Notes: a model not told the origin generated them from the letters alone. A stretch of 64,000 nt of DNA from Zerene cesonia (GCF_012273895.1 NC_052103.1:1054001-1118000), one strand, 5' to 3'; positions 1 to 11,850 are shown, counted from the stretch's first letter. Translations and numbers: made by a program.

Positions 1-513
1 ACAAATTAATCCAATTTTTAAATCCTACCTTTTAACATAGTTTATTTATTTATTCTTTATAGTACATATCAACGAAAAAAAAGAAACACAATAAATTGTT
101 ATTATAAATAAGACCATGCCGGTACATATGCTAAAAGGCGCCATACTTATATAAGCATGTCAATAAAGTATAAGAAACATGAATGGTGTTCATAATGATA
201 GAAAACAAATAATATGACATTTGAATGAAGATTATGACATATATATATTATTTTTTGTATTATCTCATGTTAATGTATCGATGTACAATTGCTAATGAGT
301 CTTAATAAAATAAAATAAAAATAAAATAATAATATTATATAAATAGTTTTTGTATAAAATATTTATACTTTCTTCTATGAATATTGTTATAATTGCAGCA
401 TTTTCAAATTTTATTTAATGTCAAAAGGAGCACACTTACATTGCATGACTCCAAAAGTTAATTACATACTTTGTCATACGCTCAAAGATAAAAGAAATGA
501 TTGAGTACATTTG
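1..513. other. AT-rich non-coding stretch
   Basis: I see no exon, RNA gene or recognisable repeat here. It probably lies in an upstream intron of the serine protease whose 3' exons begin at 1973, because that gene lacks its His-containing exon in this window. Confidence 0.5.
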
Positions 514-660
514 AAACATAATTATAAAGATTAGACAAAAAACGCTATGAATTGAGAAACTCTCTACGATTTCGGTTAAAAAATGATTAACGAATGGAAT
601 TAGATGTTTACAGGATGGTTTTATAACCTATTTTCGTATATATATATGTATATATATATA

Positions 661-838
661 CTAGCTGCACCCGGCAAACGCTGTTCTGCCTTACTCTGAT
701 CATTTAAAGGTATGAAAAATAGATGTTAGCCGATTCTCAAACATACCCGATATGCACACAAAATTTCATTAGAATCGGTCAAGCCGTTTCGGAGGAGTAT
801 GGCAACGAAAACTGTGACACGAGAATTTTATATATATA

Positions 839-840
<2 letters not shown>
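661..840 (-). mobile_element. Helitron-like element, family HLE-E
   Basis: Read on the - strand it starts TCTATATATA after an A and ends GGGTGCAGCTAG before a T. That is the TC...CTAG, A/T-insertion signature of Helitrons. Related copies lie at 22603-22779, 22780-22940 and 26924-27100. It is non-autonomous, with no protein coding. Confidence 0.6.
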
Positions 841-928
<88 letters not shown>

Positions 929-953
929 AGAATTGCTAGTTTAAAGGTATAAG
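841..953 (-). repeat. TA microsatellite joined to an HLE-B 5' end
   Basis: About 85 bp of alternating TA is followed by the CAAGAATTGCT...TATAAGA end that also closes the HLE-B copies at 9046, 18972 and 47791. The TA tract is the internal microsatellite of HLE-B. Here the rest of HLE-B is missing and an HLE-E copy abuts the tract instead. Confidence 0.65.
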
Positions 954-1262
954 ATATAAAAAATGGATAATTAAATTTTACATTATATCTAGATCGCAGG
1001 AACAGGAACAGAAATAGCTTAATGAGCCCTATCGTTAAGTCTAGACTCTTTATTAAAAGGCGTTGTTTTACTAATGTAGCTAACGCTGGGCTGCGACAGG
1101 TACTAAGCAATATATTACTATAGAAACGAAAATAGGTTATAAAACCATCCTGTAAACATCTAATTCCATTCGTTAATCATTTTTTAACCGAAATTGTAGA
1201 GAGTTTCTCAATTCATAGCGTTTTTGTCTAATCTTTATAATTATGTTTATAGGATTTTTTTT

Positions 1263-1569
1263 TCATCATCAGCCCATATATGTTCCCACTGCTGGGACAC
1301 AGGCCTCCTATGAGGGTTCAGGCCATAATCCACCACGCTGGCCAAGTGCGGGTTGGCAGATGTCACATGTCGTCGAACTTTCTTTTTTCGATTCTTGGAC
1401 ATGCCGGTTTCCTCACGATGTTTTCCTTCACCGTTTTAGGCAGTGGTGATGTTATCCCCATGCGCAGATAAATTGAAAAATCAATTTATTTCCTGCACGC
1501 TCGCCCGGTCTCGAACCCCGACTTATCGATTTTGAAGTCCGAGGTTCTCACCACTGATCCACCACTGCT
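1263..1569 (-). mobile_element. tRNA-derived SINE, near full length
   Basis: Read on the - strand, this ~305-bp element starts with a tRNA-like RNA polymerase III promoter: box A about TGGATCAGTGGTGAG (1547-1561) and box B GGTTCGAGACC (1507-1517). It ends in the short TGATGATGA tail typical of lepidopteran SINEs. Related copies are at 18211, 23185, 25686 and 40781. Confidence 0.8.
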
Positions 1570-1582
1570 CACTATTTTTTTT

Positions 1583-1760
1583 TTAGAAAATGTCATATTC
1601 GTGTTTTATTCGTGTTTTTTTTCCTGACATCTATTGGTGAATAATAATACTATTTTGCTTCGTAGATAGTTGGACAACTGAAATAACACATAGGCACTTT
1701 TTACACCGATATTCCTACGGGATACGGACTTACGCGGTTTCAATCGCGGGTCACAGCTAG
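1583..1760 (+). mobile_element. Helitron-like element, family HLE-B, 5'-truncated
   Basis: It contains the HLE-B 3' half and ends in a CG-rich hairpin (CGCGGTTTCAATCGCG) about ten bases before CTAG, followed by T. It is the reverse-orientation relative of the copy at 8762-9046. Confidence 0.65.
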
Positions 1761-1794
1761 TATGTATGTATGGGCAACGACATTTAAGCTTAGC

Positions 1795-1905
1795 ATGCTA
1801 CTATTTCACGCCGGTGTTCTGGAGGGTGTGGTTATTCCCCGGTGCGAGCTGACCCAATCTGTGCCGAAGTGTGCTCGAGTCTCGACATTGGAACGTTGCT
1901 ACGTC
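1795..1905 (-). repeat. REP-2 interspersed repeat fragment
   Basis: The reverse complement carries GAGCACACTTCGGCACAGA and the GGGTCAGCTCGCACCGGGGAA block shared with copies at 5800 and 28700. This family is probably SINE- or LINE-derived; I cannot assign it further. Confidence 0.6.
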
Positions 1906-1972
1906 TACAAAATCTGATGACCAAATAATTATAAATAATAAATTGTATTAATTCCCTATAAACATATTACAG

Positions 1973-4821
1973 CCGCTTCACCTTCGTTGTACGTTTCGGT
2001 CTGACGAATCTTACACGTCCGGAATACATCGTCGAAGCAACCAGGAAGTACATCCACCCGCTATACCAGGAGAATATCAACCGAGTGCAGACTGATGACA
2101 TCGCTCTGCTGGGAATTGACCAGCATATACCTTATGGGCGTGAGTTATTGAACAATATTTTATTGGAACCTTTGAGATAACATTGTTGGTATGTCGATAC
2201 TTACTTGTTAAAAAGCTCATCTTTATAAACCTTCTAGCTAGTGTGTTAATCATTCTATTAAATATCGGGAAAAATCACATAAATATTGGAAAAATTAAAC
2301 GAGGCTAGGGATTCAGCGTTCTTAGTTAAATAAATTGATATATATATTTGAATCTAGTAACAATGTTTGCTAATGCGGTGAAATCTTTGCCAGCAGGTAT
2401 TTTTCTAATTGCTACATATAAAAGGACTAGGATGGGAAGCCAACATAACCTTACTTAATGATTTTTTTTAACAATTATTACTTATCTATCTCTTATTTTG
2501 TATTTTTATTTAGCTTTTTTTTCCACTCATATCAAGTGTTAACAGTAAATATGATGTATTTTAATTGAAGGCATATTTGTACTTATTGAAGAAAGAAAGC
2601 TGGTGCCTCCCCACACAGGCGAGTTCCTTGAACCCAACGACTGTCACTAATTACAATTCTTGTCATCTTGTCTCTAAATTAGACAATTCTTGTAACTAGA
2701 TAAGGCATATTTATATTTATTATGTGTATCTCTCCATAATACTCGGGTACAGAAGGAACCCAGTCGTTTGGAAGGGGACACGTGAGTTACGTGGGGACAC
2801 AGGTCCACCACGCAGAGGCCCTTTAGAGAATTGAATGAGTGTTTTTAATAGTATCATTATTCCAGCGTACATCCAGCCCTGCAGGTTGGAGAGCAGCGAG
2901 CAGACCGCACTCAAGTACATCGGAGAGAGAGTGACCGTTAGCGGTTACGGGCTCACTGACGACAGGTGGAATGGTAATATTTTATAAAATACCCAGTATC
3001 CTACTTGCTACTATCCTACTAATATTATAAATGCGAAAGTTTGTAAGGATGTGTGTGTGTTTGTTGCCCTTTCACGCAAAATCTACTGAACCGATTGCAA
3101 TGAAATTTCGTACGTAGATAACTGGACAACTGGAATAACATATAGGCAACTTTTTATCCCGATATTCCTAGGGGATACGGTCTTACGCGGGTGAACCCGC
3201 GGTATAGTATAATAAATGTAATGTAATGCTAGTATAATAAATGCTCAGTTGTATCTCTCTATTGTATTTAACTTTATTAATTTTAATATTTAAAAAAAAA
3301 CACAACGATATAACCTGGTGAGCAACATCCATAAACAGACAATGCGTTACACGCCTTGCGTTATATGCTATGCTGCTATAACATACACAACTACGATTTC
3401 GTAACTGCAATACGTTAAAATAAAAATGTGTAATGGATTGCTGATACTTAATTATTTTAACATAGAAATTGGTATAGCAGCCAACTGGTAAAATCTGGAT
3501 AAGTTCGTAACTTCCTACTAAATCGTATAATACATTGTTCATTAACTTCGAAATATTTTAAAACGAGAGAACCTAAAAAGAAATGATCAAGTACCTAGGT
3601 TTCTAGTGCACCAAAAATTCGGCCAATCACAAAATAGAGGTATTTCACAGGTGGAGAAGCGTCTGAAGTCCTCAGGTGGGTGTACCTGCGCGCCATCTCC
3701 AACGAATTATGTCTCCTGTTTTACCCTGGCAGCACCGTCATCAAGGAGCAGACCATTTGCGCAGAATACTACAACGATACAGCACAATCTTCCTGCCAGG
3801 TATAGATTTATCCAATTGTGTGACTTAGATAACCACTAACTTAGACCACAAATACCATGTATTTTTTCCTATTTATGAATAAAAAAAGAAAAAAAAAAAT
3901 ACATAATTCTACCACATTTTGTAATCTGAAAGGTCTGAACAGTACAGAAGACAATCTTTCTCTCTTGTTTTCAAACCAGACTTTTCTAGACTTCTTTGAA
4001 CTTTCTTCTCTTTAAGGAGGTTATGACTATTGGTTTCATTATCCATTGTGATTCTAGGGCGACAGTGGTGGTCCTCTCACCATTATTGACGCTGATGGAC
4101 GCCCCACCATGATCGGAGTCGTCAGTTTTGGATCTTCCGCTGGGTGCAACGGACCCCACCCTTCAGGTAAATTTACTGGTTTATAAGATAACAAAACACG
4201 TCTTGTATGTTTTTTGTTTCCATCAATTTAACAGGACAACAACTTGTAATTACTTATTACAAAAGTTCAGTTCCAAGATGAGATATTAATATGATAGTGA
4301 ATGAAATCTTTGTCTATTTTTCACTATAAAAATCTGATCGGATTAATTTTCACTCAAGTTTAGCGTTTAATACATTGGTACACCTCTTGAAAATAAAATC
4401 ATAGAAAACTCAAATTCAAGTTATACCTTAACTTTGCCTATTATTAAATGATGATTCTAATACTTAATTTACCCCCTAAGTCTCTTACTTCGATTCTTAT
4501 ATGGTCAGCGCGTGTATCTTTTTAATACTTAAATTACTTAATTTAATTTAAACACCCTTCTATTCTACCAAGCAAATCGCATTATATCTATCCCATGTTA
4601 GCGATTTATGCGATTTCTACGAAAAGAGAAAAACTGATTTTTTCACTTGAAAAGTATTATAAAGTTATCATTTGATTACAGCATACGTCCGTCCCGGCTT
4701 CTACCAAAAGTGGTTTACTGAAGTAACCGGTCTGAACTTCGACTGGACCAGTGAGGACATTGAATCAGAAAATGGACCAGGCCTGGAGCCAGAACCTGCA
4801 TATGTTGATCAAATGCAATAA
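1973..4821 (+). CDS. Chymotrypsin-fold serine protease (S1), 3' part of gene
   Basis: Five exons are supported by consensus splice sites and matching phases: 1973-2139, 2866-2973, 3651-3799, 4058-4166 and 4682-4821 (stop TAA). They give 223 residues. The catalytic Asp is in TDDIALL (codon 2097-2099). VSGYGLT follows in the second exon. The catalytic Ser lies in SSCQGDSGGP (codon 4064-4066). The residue six before the Ser is Ser, so a chymotrypsin-like rather than trypsin-like pocket is likely. The catalytic His (AAHC motif), propeptide and signal peptide are absent and must lie in exons upstream of this window. The last exon (GFYQKWFTEVTGLNFDW) is followed by about 20 acidic residues beyond the usual C-terminus. 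Such proteins are secreted digestive or haemolymph proteases in Lepidoptera; the exact substrate is not readable here. Brachyurin/collagenase-like is an alternative name within the same family. Confidence 0.94.
3014..3206 (+). mobile_element. Helitron-like element, family HLE-A, in a protease intron
   Basis: It begins TCCTACTAATATTATAAATG directly after an A and runs to a CGCGGGTGAACCCGCG-type hairpin. The terminal CTAG has decayed. Other HLE-A copies end in GCGCAGCTAG before T. It sits between the second and third visible protease exons. Confidence 0.65.
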
Positions 4822-4891
4822 TATATCAATTAAGCTAATAATGTAATATGAATTTAGCTATTTGATGTTGTTCTGTTCCTTTACAAGAGAC

Positions 4892-4897
4892 AATAAA
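4892..4897 (+). terminator. Polyadenylation signal AATAAA of the protease
   Basis: A canonical AATAAA about 70 bases after the protease stop codon. It is the most likely 3' end signal of that mRNA. Confidence 0.7.
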
Positions 4898-5799
4898 CGT
4901 TTAATATTACAAACTAACTTTTATTTAGATACCCGTGACGGAAATCTACTAATTCTAATCATTGTTGATCATCGTTTGTGGGAAGAATTTGTACCTTCTT
5001 TTTTAAAATTTATAAAGTCTTATCTATCTATCTCTATATCTATCTTCTTATTCTCTCAGATGGGTTGTTGAGTATTTTTCAAAACAGTGTCATGATATTA
5101 ATTTCAATTACTCATATTCAGAACCCTTACAACCGAGTCATGTTTGATTACGTGTTACTCAAAAGCAGAAACTATACGGTCTACTCTCACATAAATTGAA
5201 AACATTTTGAACTTCAATAGAAAACATAGAAAAAAATGTTGAAAATACGAAATTTTTGATAACATCTAGATACTAGACAAGAATCAATTTTTTTATAAGG
5301 CATTAATCTTTAAGTAATCTTTAATTGAATCCATATTTTGTTTTGTATACAAAACATGTAACTGTGTAAACGTTGTACACACATAGAGCAATTTACACAA
5401 CTCGAGCGAGTAATTTGGTGAATTGATAGCACGGCCCCTTAACAGTAGCTTCCTTACGTAAAAAAAAAATAAACCATTCTTAAAATAAAAAAAAACTTCC
5501 GCATGCAGTGTTTCCAAAAGTTTACGATATGGGGTCCTTCAAGAAAAGAGCTTACTCCTTTCTTAAAAAAAAAAACATAAAAAAATTAATCTCGATTCTT
5601 AAGTACTCAAAAAATAAGGTAATTAGATGCGCATGAATGAGTTATCAAATTAATTAGTACCTTATCATTCACACGAAATCACAAAACCACAATCTAATGA
5701 CCGTAAACCAGGTGACGTTTGATGTTATGTAATAATAAGGAATACCGCTCATATCACTGCTGTTTTCGCAATATACTATTATAATAATTATTGAAATGA
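4898..5799. other. Intergenic AT-rich stretch
   Basis: This is the sequence between the protease 3' end and the REP-2 copy at 5800. I see only AT-rich sequence with short open frames and no coding character. Confidence 0.5.
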
Positions 5800-6140
5800 T
5801 TGATAGTTATCGTTATGAAAAATTACATTATACCTAGTGGGAGTCGAGCACGCTTCGGCAAGAATTGGGTCAGCTCGCACTGGGGAAGTATCCTCACAAA
5901 AGACCGGCGTGAAATAGTAGCATACTACTGCTTTATTTACAGCGAGTGGTGGAGCCGCAGGCCCGTTTCCTTTTCCTCACCCGCTCCAGAACATTCCTTC
6001 TTTCTAGTCGTTAATACTTTCTTTATCTCTTACCCATACAAGGTGCAGCGCATTCACAGAGGCATTATGTCTGCGAATATTCATGGGCGGTTGTGATCGC
6101 TTACCATCAGCTCAGTTGGCCACTATGACATAAAAATAAA
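5800..6140 (+). repeat. REP-2 interspersed repeat, near full length
   Basis: It contains the ordered blocks GAGTCGAGCACGCTTCGGCA, a GTCAGCTCGCAC block, AGGCCCGTTTCCTTTTCCTC, ATTCATGGGCGG and CGCTTACCATCAG, then an A-rich end with CTATGACATAAAAATAAAG. Partial copies recur at 1795, 8446, 14565, 24000, 24335, 28700, 41062 and 53265. The A-rich 3' end suggests spread by retrotransposition. Confidence 0.7.
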
Positions 6141-6325
6141 GAAAATAATTTTTATATAAATCTGATAGTGTGTTTGTACATAAATATAACACAGAAATCT
6201 ATTAATTCTAGTAAGACATAAGCTTTGTAGCAAAAAATAAACTAAACTACCAAACTGTAACTTTGTATGAAACTACATTAACACTACATAAAGGGCAATT
6301 AAAACACAAAGATCACTAAATCACG

Positions 6326-6331
6326 TTTATT
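6326..6331 (-). terminator. Candidate polyadenylation signal of HSPBP1
   Basis: TTTATT on the + strand reads AATAAA on the gene strand, about 310 bases past the stop codon. A second AATAAA on that strand is at 6382-6387, and I cannot tell which one is used. Confidence 0.5.
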
Positions 6332-6642
6332 TACAAATACTTAAATTTTATAAGATCTATTAGACAAAGCTAACTCACAATTTTATTGTAAATGCATTGT
6401 TATAGACTGCCTAAATATTTCACATCCTTAACGATATAACATACCAGTCTAGATTCGACATATTAAACATCTAATATTCTGAGACAATCGTAAACAAATC
6501 AAAACATCACAGTTTGTTTTATAAATTAAAACTCAGTTTGTGTGATAGCTATAAATAATTTCTCATATAACATCTCCAGTACCAAAAGCACACAGCACAC
6601 ACATTTTTCGATACTTTATAACCACATGCCCAGTTTACTAAC

Positions 6643-8985
6643 TTATCTATCTATTTCATTATTAACAACTTCAACTTGTGGCAAGCCGTCCAAAATTTTC
6701 AAGATACTCTTGCAATACTGTTTCTCTTCAATGTATTCTTCTTCGAGCTCCGGTCGCTTCGAGTGTTCTTCTAGAACTTTCTTCAAGTCTAGGGCAGGGT
6801 CTTGGCACTGCTGTTTCACTCTAGAATCTCCTAGCAGGGAATGCAGAATGCTCAAGAGATGTTCCGTGGTGTTGTCTCTTCCGCTCTTTACTTGTTCCGC
6901 TATCGTTCTCGCTATGTTGAGTTCTATGAATTTTTCTGGGAACATAAATATTTTCTCATGAGTCCTGACTGTCTTTGTCCTGAATAGCTTTTTAAATCAA
7001 CGCGAAATAATTCCGCTTATATCTAAATAAATAAGAGATTCGGATCAATCTCGGGAAAGAGTGGCGATGTTATTGATTTTACCTGACTGCGAAAAAGGTG
7101 GGTAATGATTTTTGAGTATGTATGTAGGTTTGTCTATTTTTTTTGACAAGCTCCACATAGTCCAAACCGCTGGGCAAATTTTGACATTATATTGAAATCG
7201 TACAATGTAACGATAAGTGTGATAATTTTTGCTTAGTTTTAGCTTATACTCCTTTTAGATGTAAATTACTCATTACACGTAAAAGCTGCCGCGCGGTGCA
7301 GCTAGTCATTTATATTATTATATGTATATTTTTACTTATAAGATACTAGTAGCACGCCGCGGCTCCACCCAGGTAGTCATTTATCATAATAGAAATAATA
7401 TAAACTATCCTATCTTTTAAGCTGGATCAAACTGCATACAGTGTGCAAATTTTATTAAAATCGATTGAATAGTTTAGGAGTCCATCCAGACCATCCATGA
7501 GACATATACGTCTGTACCTGATGTAAATGAACGAATAAATGAAAAATTTCTGTAACCACCCACCTCTAGCATCCGGGTAATGCTGGCACAGGTACGCGAC
7601 GAGGAAGGCGGCTCTGGTCTTCGCGATTGAGGGGCAGTCGGAGCCCAGCAGGTGGGTGAGGGTCTCGCAGCCACCCTGCGCCGTCAGCTCGCGGCAGGCT
7701 GGCTCGAATTCGCGAGTCGCAGCTGGAAACGGGTTCTTCAGAGTATATTCGGAGAATTACTTAAGATATTTTTATAAAGATAAAGCTGGACGCGAGTGAC
7801 ACGAGACTATTAAATGAGCGCACAATTTCGAATATTGCGCTCATTTAAAACGTTTTCGAAACGTTGATTGTACGGCTTGGGATTTTTATATCAATGTGTG
7901 TAGGTATACATATAGATTCATTAATTATAGAACATTAAATTGACAGACAGATGATGAAAGGACATGCATTGAACTTGTTTTCCATTCCTATGAATCACCC
8001 ATTGGCTATTTTATAATGAAATAGTTTGTAATATTTATGTTTTGATAAACTGTTCTGTCTATGATTTTACATTAAAATTATTAAAAATTAAATTTACTAA
8101 TCTGAGCAAGAAAAAACCCTTTACCCGATATAGCCGACACACACTTGGCCAGCACTTGTCCCCGCTCAGTAGACGCCAAGTGTAGCACCACATTCAGCAG
8201 ACCGCACTCGAGCGCCCTCGCCTGGCAGTAGGGGTTGTTCTGACACAGCTCCGACAGGATCTGGCTGGCCCGGGAGCGCACTTCTTCGTTCTCGCTGCTG
8301 TAGCATATCGGGAACATCGCGAAGCCGCCCATCTTGTAGAAGTCTGGAAGTGCACATATTTATATTGTTTTATAATTTAGCACACTCTGGCTTCTCTTAT
8401 GTATATTGTAAGATCCAATCATCATGAACAGTTACATCATCATCAAACCCCATTTCCTTTTCCTCACCCTTGGACTACCAGTGAAGTGGTCCGCTATGAC
8501 GTAAGAAGTGTAAAATGTAGAAATATACTAAAATATATAGCACATGATTAGAGAGATGGAGAAGGGAGACTGTATATTGGGTTTTTATATATCATAGCAG
8601 TAATTATATTGATTTATTATCCAAAACTTACAAGTGTAGTAAAATACAATAAAAAAGAGAAGACTGGTGTAACATAGAGCAAAAGTACAAATTTAAATTT
8701 AAACAGAGAACAATCACCAATCATGCCATCAAACCATACAATGTTTGTCATATAAGCATTACTAGCTGTGACTCGCGGTTGAAACCGCGTAAGTCCGTAT
8801 CCCGTAGGAATATCGGTATAAAAAGTGCCTATGTGTTATTTCAGTTGTCCAGGGAAAATAAAACACGAATAAAACACGAATATGACATTTTCTAAAAAAA
8901 ATTCCTAGCTAGATCGATTTATCGCCCCCGAAACCCCCTATATACTAAATTTCATGAAAATCGTTGGAGCCGATTCCGAGATTCC

Positions 8986-9020
<35 letters not shown>

Positions 9021-10158
9021 AGAATTGCTCGTTTAAAGGTATAAGATTAAAACTCATGAAACTCACCATTAGCGACATCTATGTCATCAATATACTCGAG
9101 AACATTATTGAAAGCCACATCCACATCCTCCGGGAGGCTCTCACCGAGCTGAATACCCTTGATTTTCTCTGAATCTGTGAGGACCTTAATGCCATTCTGC
9201 AGAACCTCTGCCACATTCACTGTGATGCTCTTTAAGGCTTCTTCTAGGAATTTACGCCTCTGGAAGTTTAATATCAATAACAATTAATGTGGTTGATTTG
9301 ATTTTATGTTTTTTTCATGTGGATTTCTTTTCAGGTAGTAAAAAAGTGAATTGATTTTAAAATAGTATCTTTATATATCATACTAGCATACATAATATTT
9401 ATCTGTGACAAGATGCAGCCTATGTAGTAACCTCCTAACAATATCCAGACACTAAAACTCATGTATTAAAATGATCCCTTGCCACATAACAAAGTAAAAA
9501 ACAAACACACTTCCATATTACAAGTAATAAAACCAAAAAATTAATATGCAGTCCTCCATTTTTCTGTAAATGGTGCATAATAAAATTAACACATTACAAA
9601 AGATACTTTTTAAATTGTAAGCAATTTTGACACATGTAGACATCAATCCACACAGTATATCGTTACAATATATCAGAATACTCACTTCTTCATCCATCGG
9701 TCCAAACTGTGAATTACCAGGTGCATCTTCAGCCTTAGTGGCTTCCATGGCAAACCTCAGCAAACCCTGAAATTGTTAGCCATAAAATGCAAATATTATA
9801 ACAGTTTAACTATTTTTTACAGTTTACTTTAAAAATAATTGATTCATATATTAATAACCTTTTTTTATTCTATCGACTACTCTCGACGTAGTAACATTTA
9901 TTTTCCAATTTAGTTCTAAGTGATTATTATACACAAACTACTATTTTCACTACGTATTGTAGTGAAAATATATGCTTATCGATGTTATGCTGTAACTAGT
10001 ATAAAACATTATAGACTATTAATTTTTGCCATTTGTAGAAAAGTTACCTGCAAATTTCTAGGCTGCCTCGGTTGTGGAATTACGGGCTGTTCATTACGAC
10101 TAGGAAAAGTTAGGGCACCTGCTATTGAAGGCCTATTCTCTTCGTTATTTTGATCCAT
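6643..10158 (-). CDS. HSPBP1: Hsp70-binding protein 1 (HSPBP1/Fes1-type nucleotide exchange factor)
   Basis: Six exons in gene order: 10158-10048, 9766-9686, 9259-9067, 8343-8125, 7722-7564 and 6935-6643. All have GT-AG junctions with matching phase. They add up to 1056 bases, or 351 residues plus stop, close to the roughly 360 of vertebrate HSPBP1. The start MDQNNEENRP is followed by an IPQPRQPRNLQGLLRFAMEA segment, the conserved N-terminal motif of the Fes1 family. Armadillo-type helices follow, including ILSELCQNNPYCQARALECG and ILHSLLGDSRVKQQCQDPAL, then an acidic C-terminal helix rich in E and K. In this family the protein grips the Hsp70 nucleotide-binding domain and speeds ADP release in the cytosol. 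Introns 3 and 5 carry transposon fragments. Codons in exons 4 and 5 are much more GC-rich than the flanks. Confidence 0.96.
7085..7480. mobile_element. Helitron-like fragments inside HSPBP1 intron 5
   Basis: One fragment ends GGTGCAGCTAGT near 7309 and a second starts ACTAGTAGCACGCCGCGGCT near 7349 in the other orientation. Both carry the CTAG terminus and the conserved 'gaaatcg' or 'aaaatcgattgaatagttt' blocks seen in other elements of this window. They are spliced out. Confidence 0.45.
8446..8512 (+). repeat. REP-2 fragment in HSPBP1 intron 3
   Basis: Carries CCCATTTCCTTTTCCTCACC followed by CCGCTATGACGTAAGAA, matching the 3' half of REP-2. Confidence 0.45.
8762..9046 (-). mobile_element. 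Helitron-like element, family HLE-B, in HSPBP1 intron 3
   Basis: On the - strand it starts TCTTATACCTTTAAACGAGC after A and includes a TA microsatellite. It ends with the 7-bp-stem hairpin CGCGGTTTCAACCGCG and CAGCTAG before T. It lies in the same transcriptional orientation as HSPBP1, and its 5' end is only 18 bp downstream of the exon 3 splice donor (9065-9066). Confidence 0.75.
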
Positions 10159-11729
10159 GATTAATTTTTCAGGTATATTTTAGGTTAAACACAGTACACT
10201 CCACACGTAATTGATAGTATAATTAATAAATCTACGACAGACGCTGACTTTCAATCAATGAACAATGACGCATACAAACAGAATGAGCAATATTTATGTG
10301 AGTAGGAACTCTCAATTCTAGAAAATAATAGAAATATCTAGATAATATGCATCATCAACAACGAATTTAGGACAAATATGCCAAACATGACAGTTGACAC
10401 TGACATTTTACAATGACAGCACAGATCAAGTAGAGTGACCGTTACGTTTTACAAATACAGGTAACAGAAACGAAGAGCGGCACTTTGTTAAACTATAAAC
10501 TTATTAAAATTATAATAATCTCAAATTGAATATTAACATTTTATTGATTTAAAAGCCAAAGCGATGGTTTTCGCATAAAAAGAGCTTTAAATAGAAAATA
10601 CGGATACATAAATAATTTTTTTACACCGTATAAAATATTAGACAATAGTAAGACCTGGTTTGGTTTTAATTATATTTGTCACAACATTTGAATATTCAAG
10701 TAATAATATGATGAAATAGAGAATAAAAGAAAACATTAAAAGCATTAGCAAAAAGTTCTTAATCAATTATTAATATGAATGACATCGATCAGCTCGGCCC
10801 AAGGCCGCCCGCTCTCATAAGTACCAAACGTAAATTATCCAGGATCATATATCGCAAATTTACTCTACTTTTTACACACTAATTACTTACTACAATTCAG
10901 CTGATATTGCTTTTTTTAATTATTCGTTACTGTATTTTCATTAGGGTGTAATTACTAGCTGTTACGTCATATGTATCATACAACAAACAATAAAATTTCA
11001 GCCCATCTGATTTTTTTTATGTTAAACAGTACCTATATTATTATTTTATCCTGTAAATTTAAAGAAATAAGAATTAACCTCATTATCAAGTATTTTTATT
11101 TTCATTTTAAATAAGAAATTAATTAATGTTTGAACATTGTGAATACAGAGGATACTAATTAAATCACCTGCACGTACTTCTCTATCCTCTTAACTCTACT
11201 GCTTGTTAGAACCTGACCGAATTCAAATTACACAACATCAGAGATTCCCAATTTTTGACGTCGGTTAAAAATTGAGCTTAATATGAAGTATGTTTAATGT
11301 ATTATGGTTTTAATGTGTGTCAAATTACAAGCATCGAAAAACGACTCTAAATAAATGATTCGAAATGCGACCACTGGAAGTCTGAGATTTTGTAATGGTT
11401 GGTTTAAAATACAACAATCAGCACGTAGACTCGCTTACCAAGCAGCTGTTACACGAACTAAATTCTTAATTAAATCTTATAAAATTTAAAATTTTACCTA
11501 CATCCCTTAGTTTTGTATAATTTAATTACAAATAATCGGTTATCTTCTAATCTGCTACATTAAATACGATACGGTCTATGTTATATACATTGACAATATG
11601 TGTTCAATTTTTCTATTACAATGTTGATATTTGGAAAATTGTCAATATAGTATTATCAGAATTGAAAACCTCGACACTGATAAACCAGATAAGTTATCTC
11701 AACTCTTAAGATAAACTGGATGTAATGTA
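10159..11729. other. HSPBP1 upstream region and intergenic DNA
   Basis: The first couple of hundred bases must contain the HSPBP1 promoter and 5' leader (minus direction), but I see no clear TATA or initiator. The rest is AT-rich and shows no exon or repeat that I recognise. Confidence 0.45.
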
Positions 11730-11850
11730 AAAACATATCGACATCAAATGTAACGAGAGCGTAGTTGTTTTGAAAATATTTTGAATCGGAAAATTTGATC
11801 TGAAAATTATTATTGATATTTAAGAAGATATTGTGCTAGTTTTAAAATCG
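11730..11850 (+). other. Possible non-coding first exon of a + strand gene
   Basis: The stretch ends in a strong splice donor, ATCG/GTGAGT at 11851. It contains no long reading frame. The only downstream + strand acceptor with coding-like sequence is at 15695, so a 5'-leader exon spliced to 15696 is one possible model. Transcript support is absent and the donor may be fortuitous. Confidence 0.2.

Larger units (their letters stand above)
514..1248. repeat. Long inverted repeat, arms of 124 and 123 bp
   Basis: The left arm (514-637) and the reverse complement of the right arm (1126-1248) match along their full length, with one single-base indel in an A run and one substitution. The 488-bp spacer holds a Helitron-like fragment and a long TA microsatellite. 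The two arms must be of recent common origin. It could be a DNA transposon with long terminal inverted repeats, but I see no target-site duplication. Confidence 0.85.

Noticed and set aside
769..1110. 113-codon ORF on the - strand
   Set aside because: Most of it is a Tyr-Ile run translated from the TA microsatellite, with no gene-like content.
6542..6961. 139-codon + strand ORF
   Set aside because: It lies opposite the last HSPBP1 exon, which is clearly coding by homology. The + frame is a shadow.
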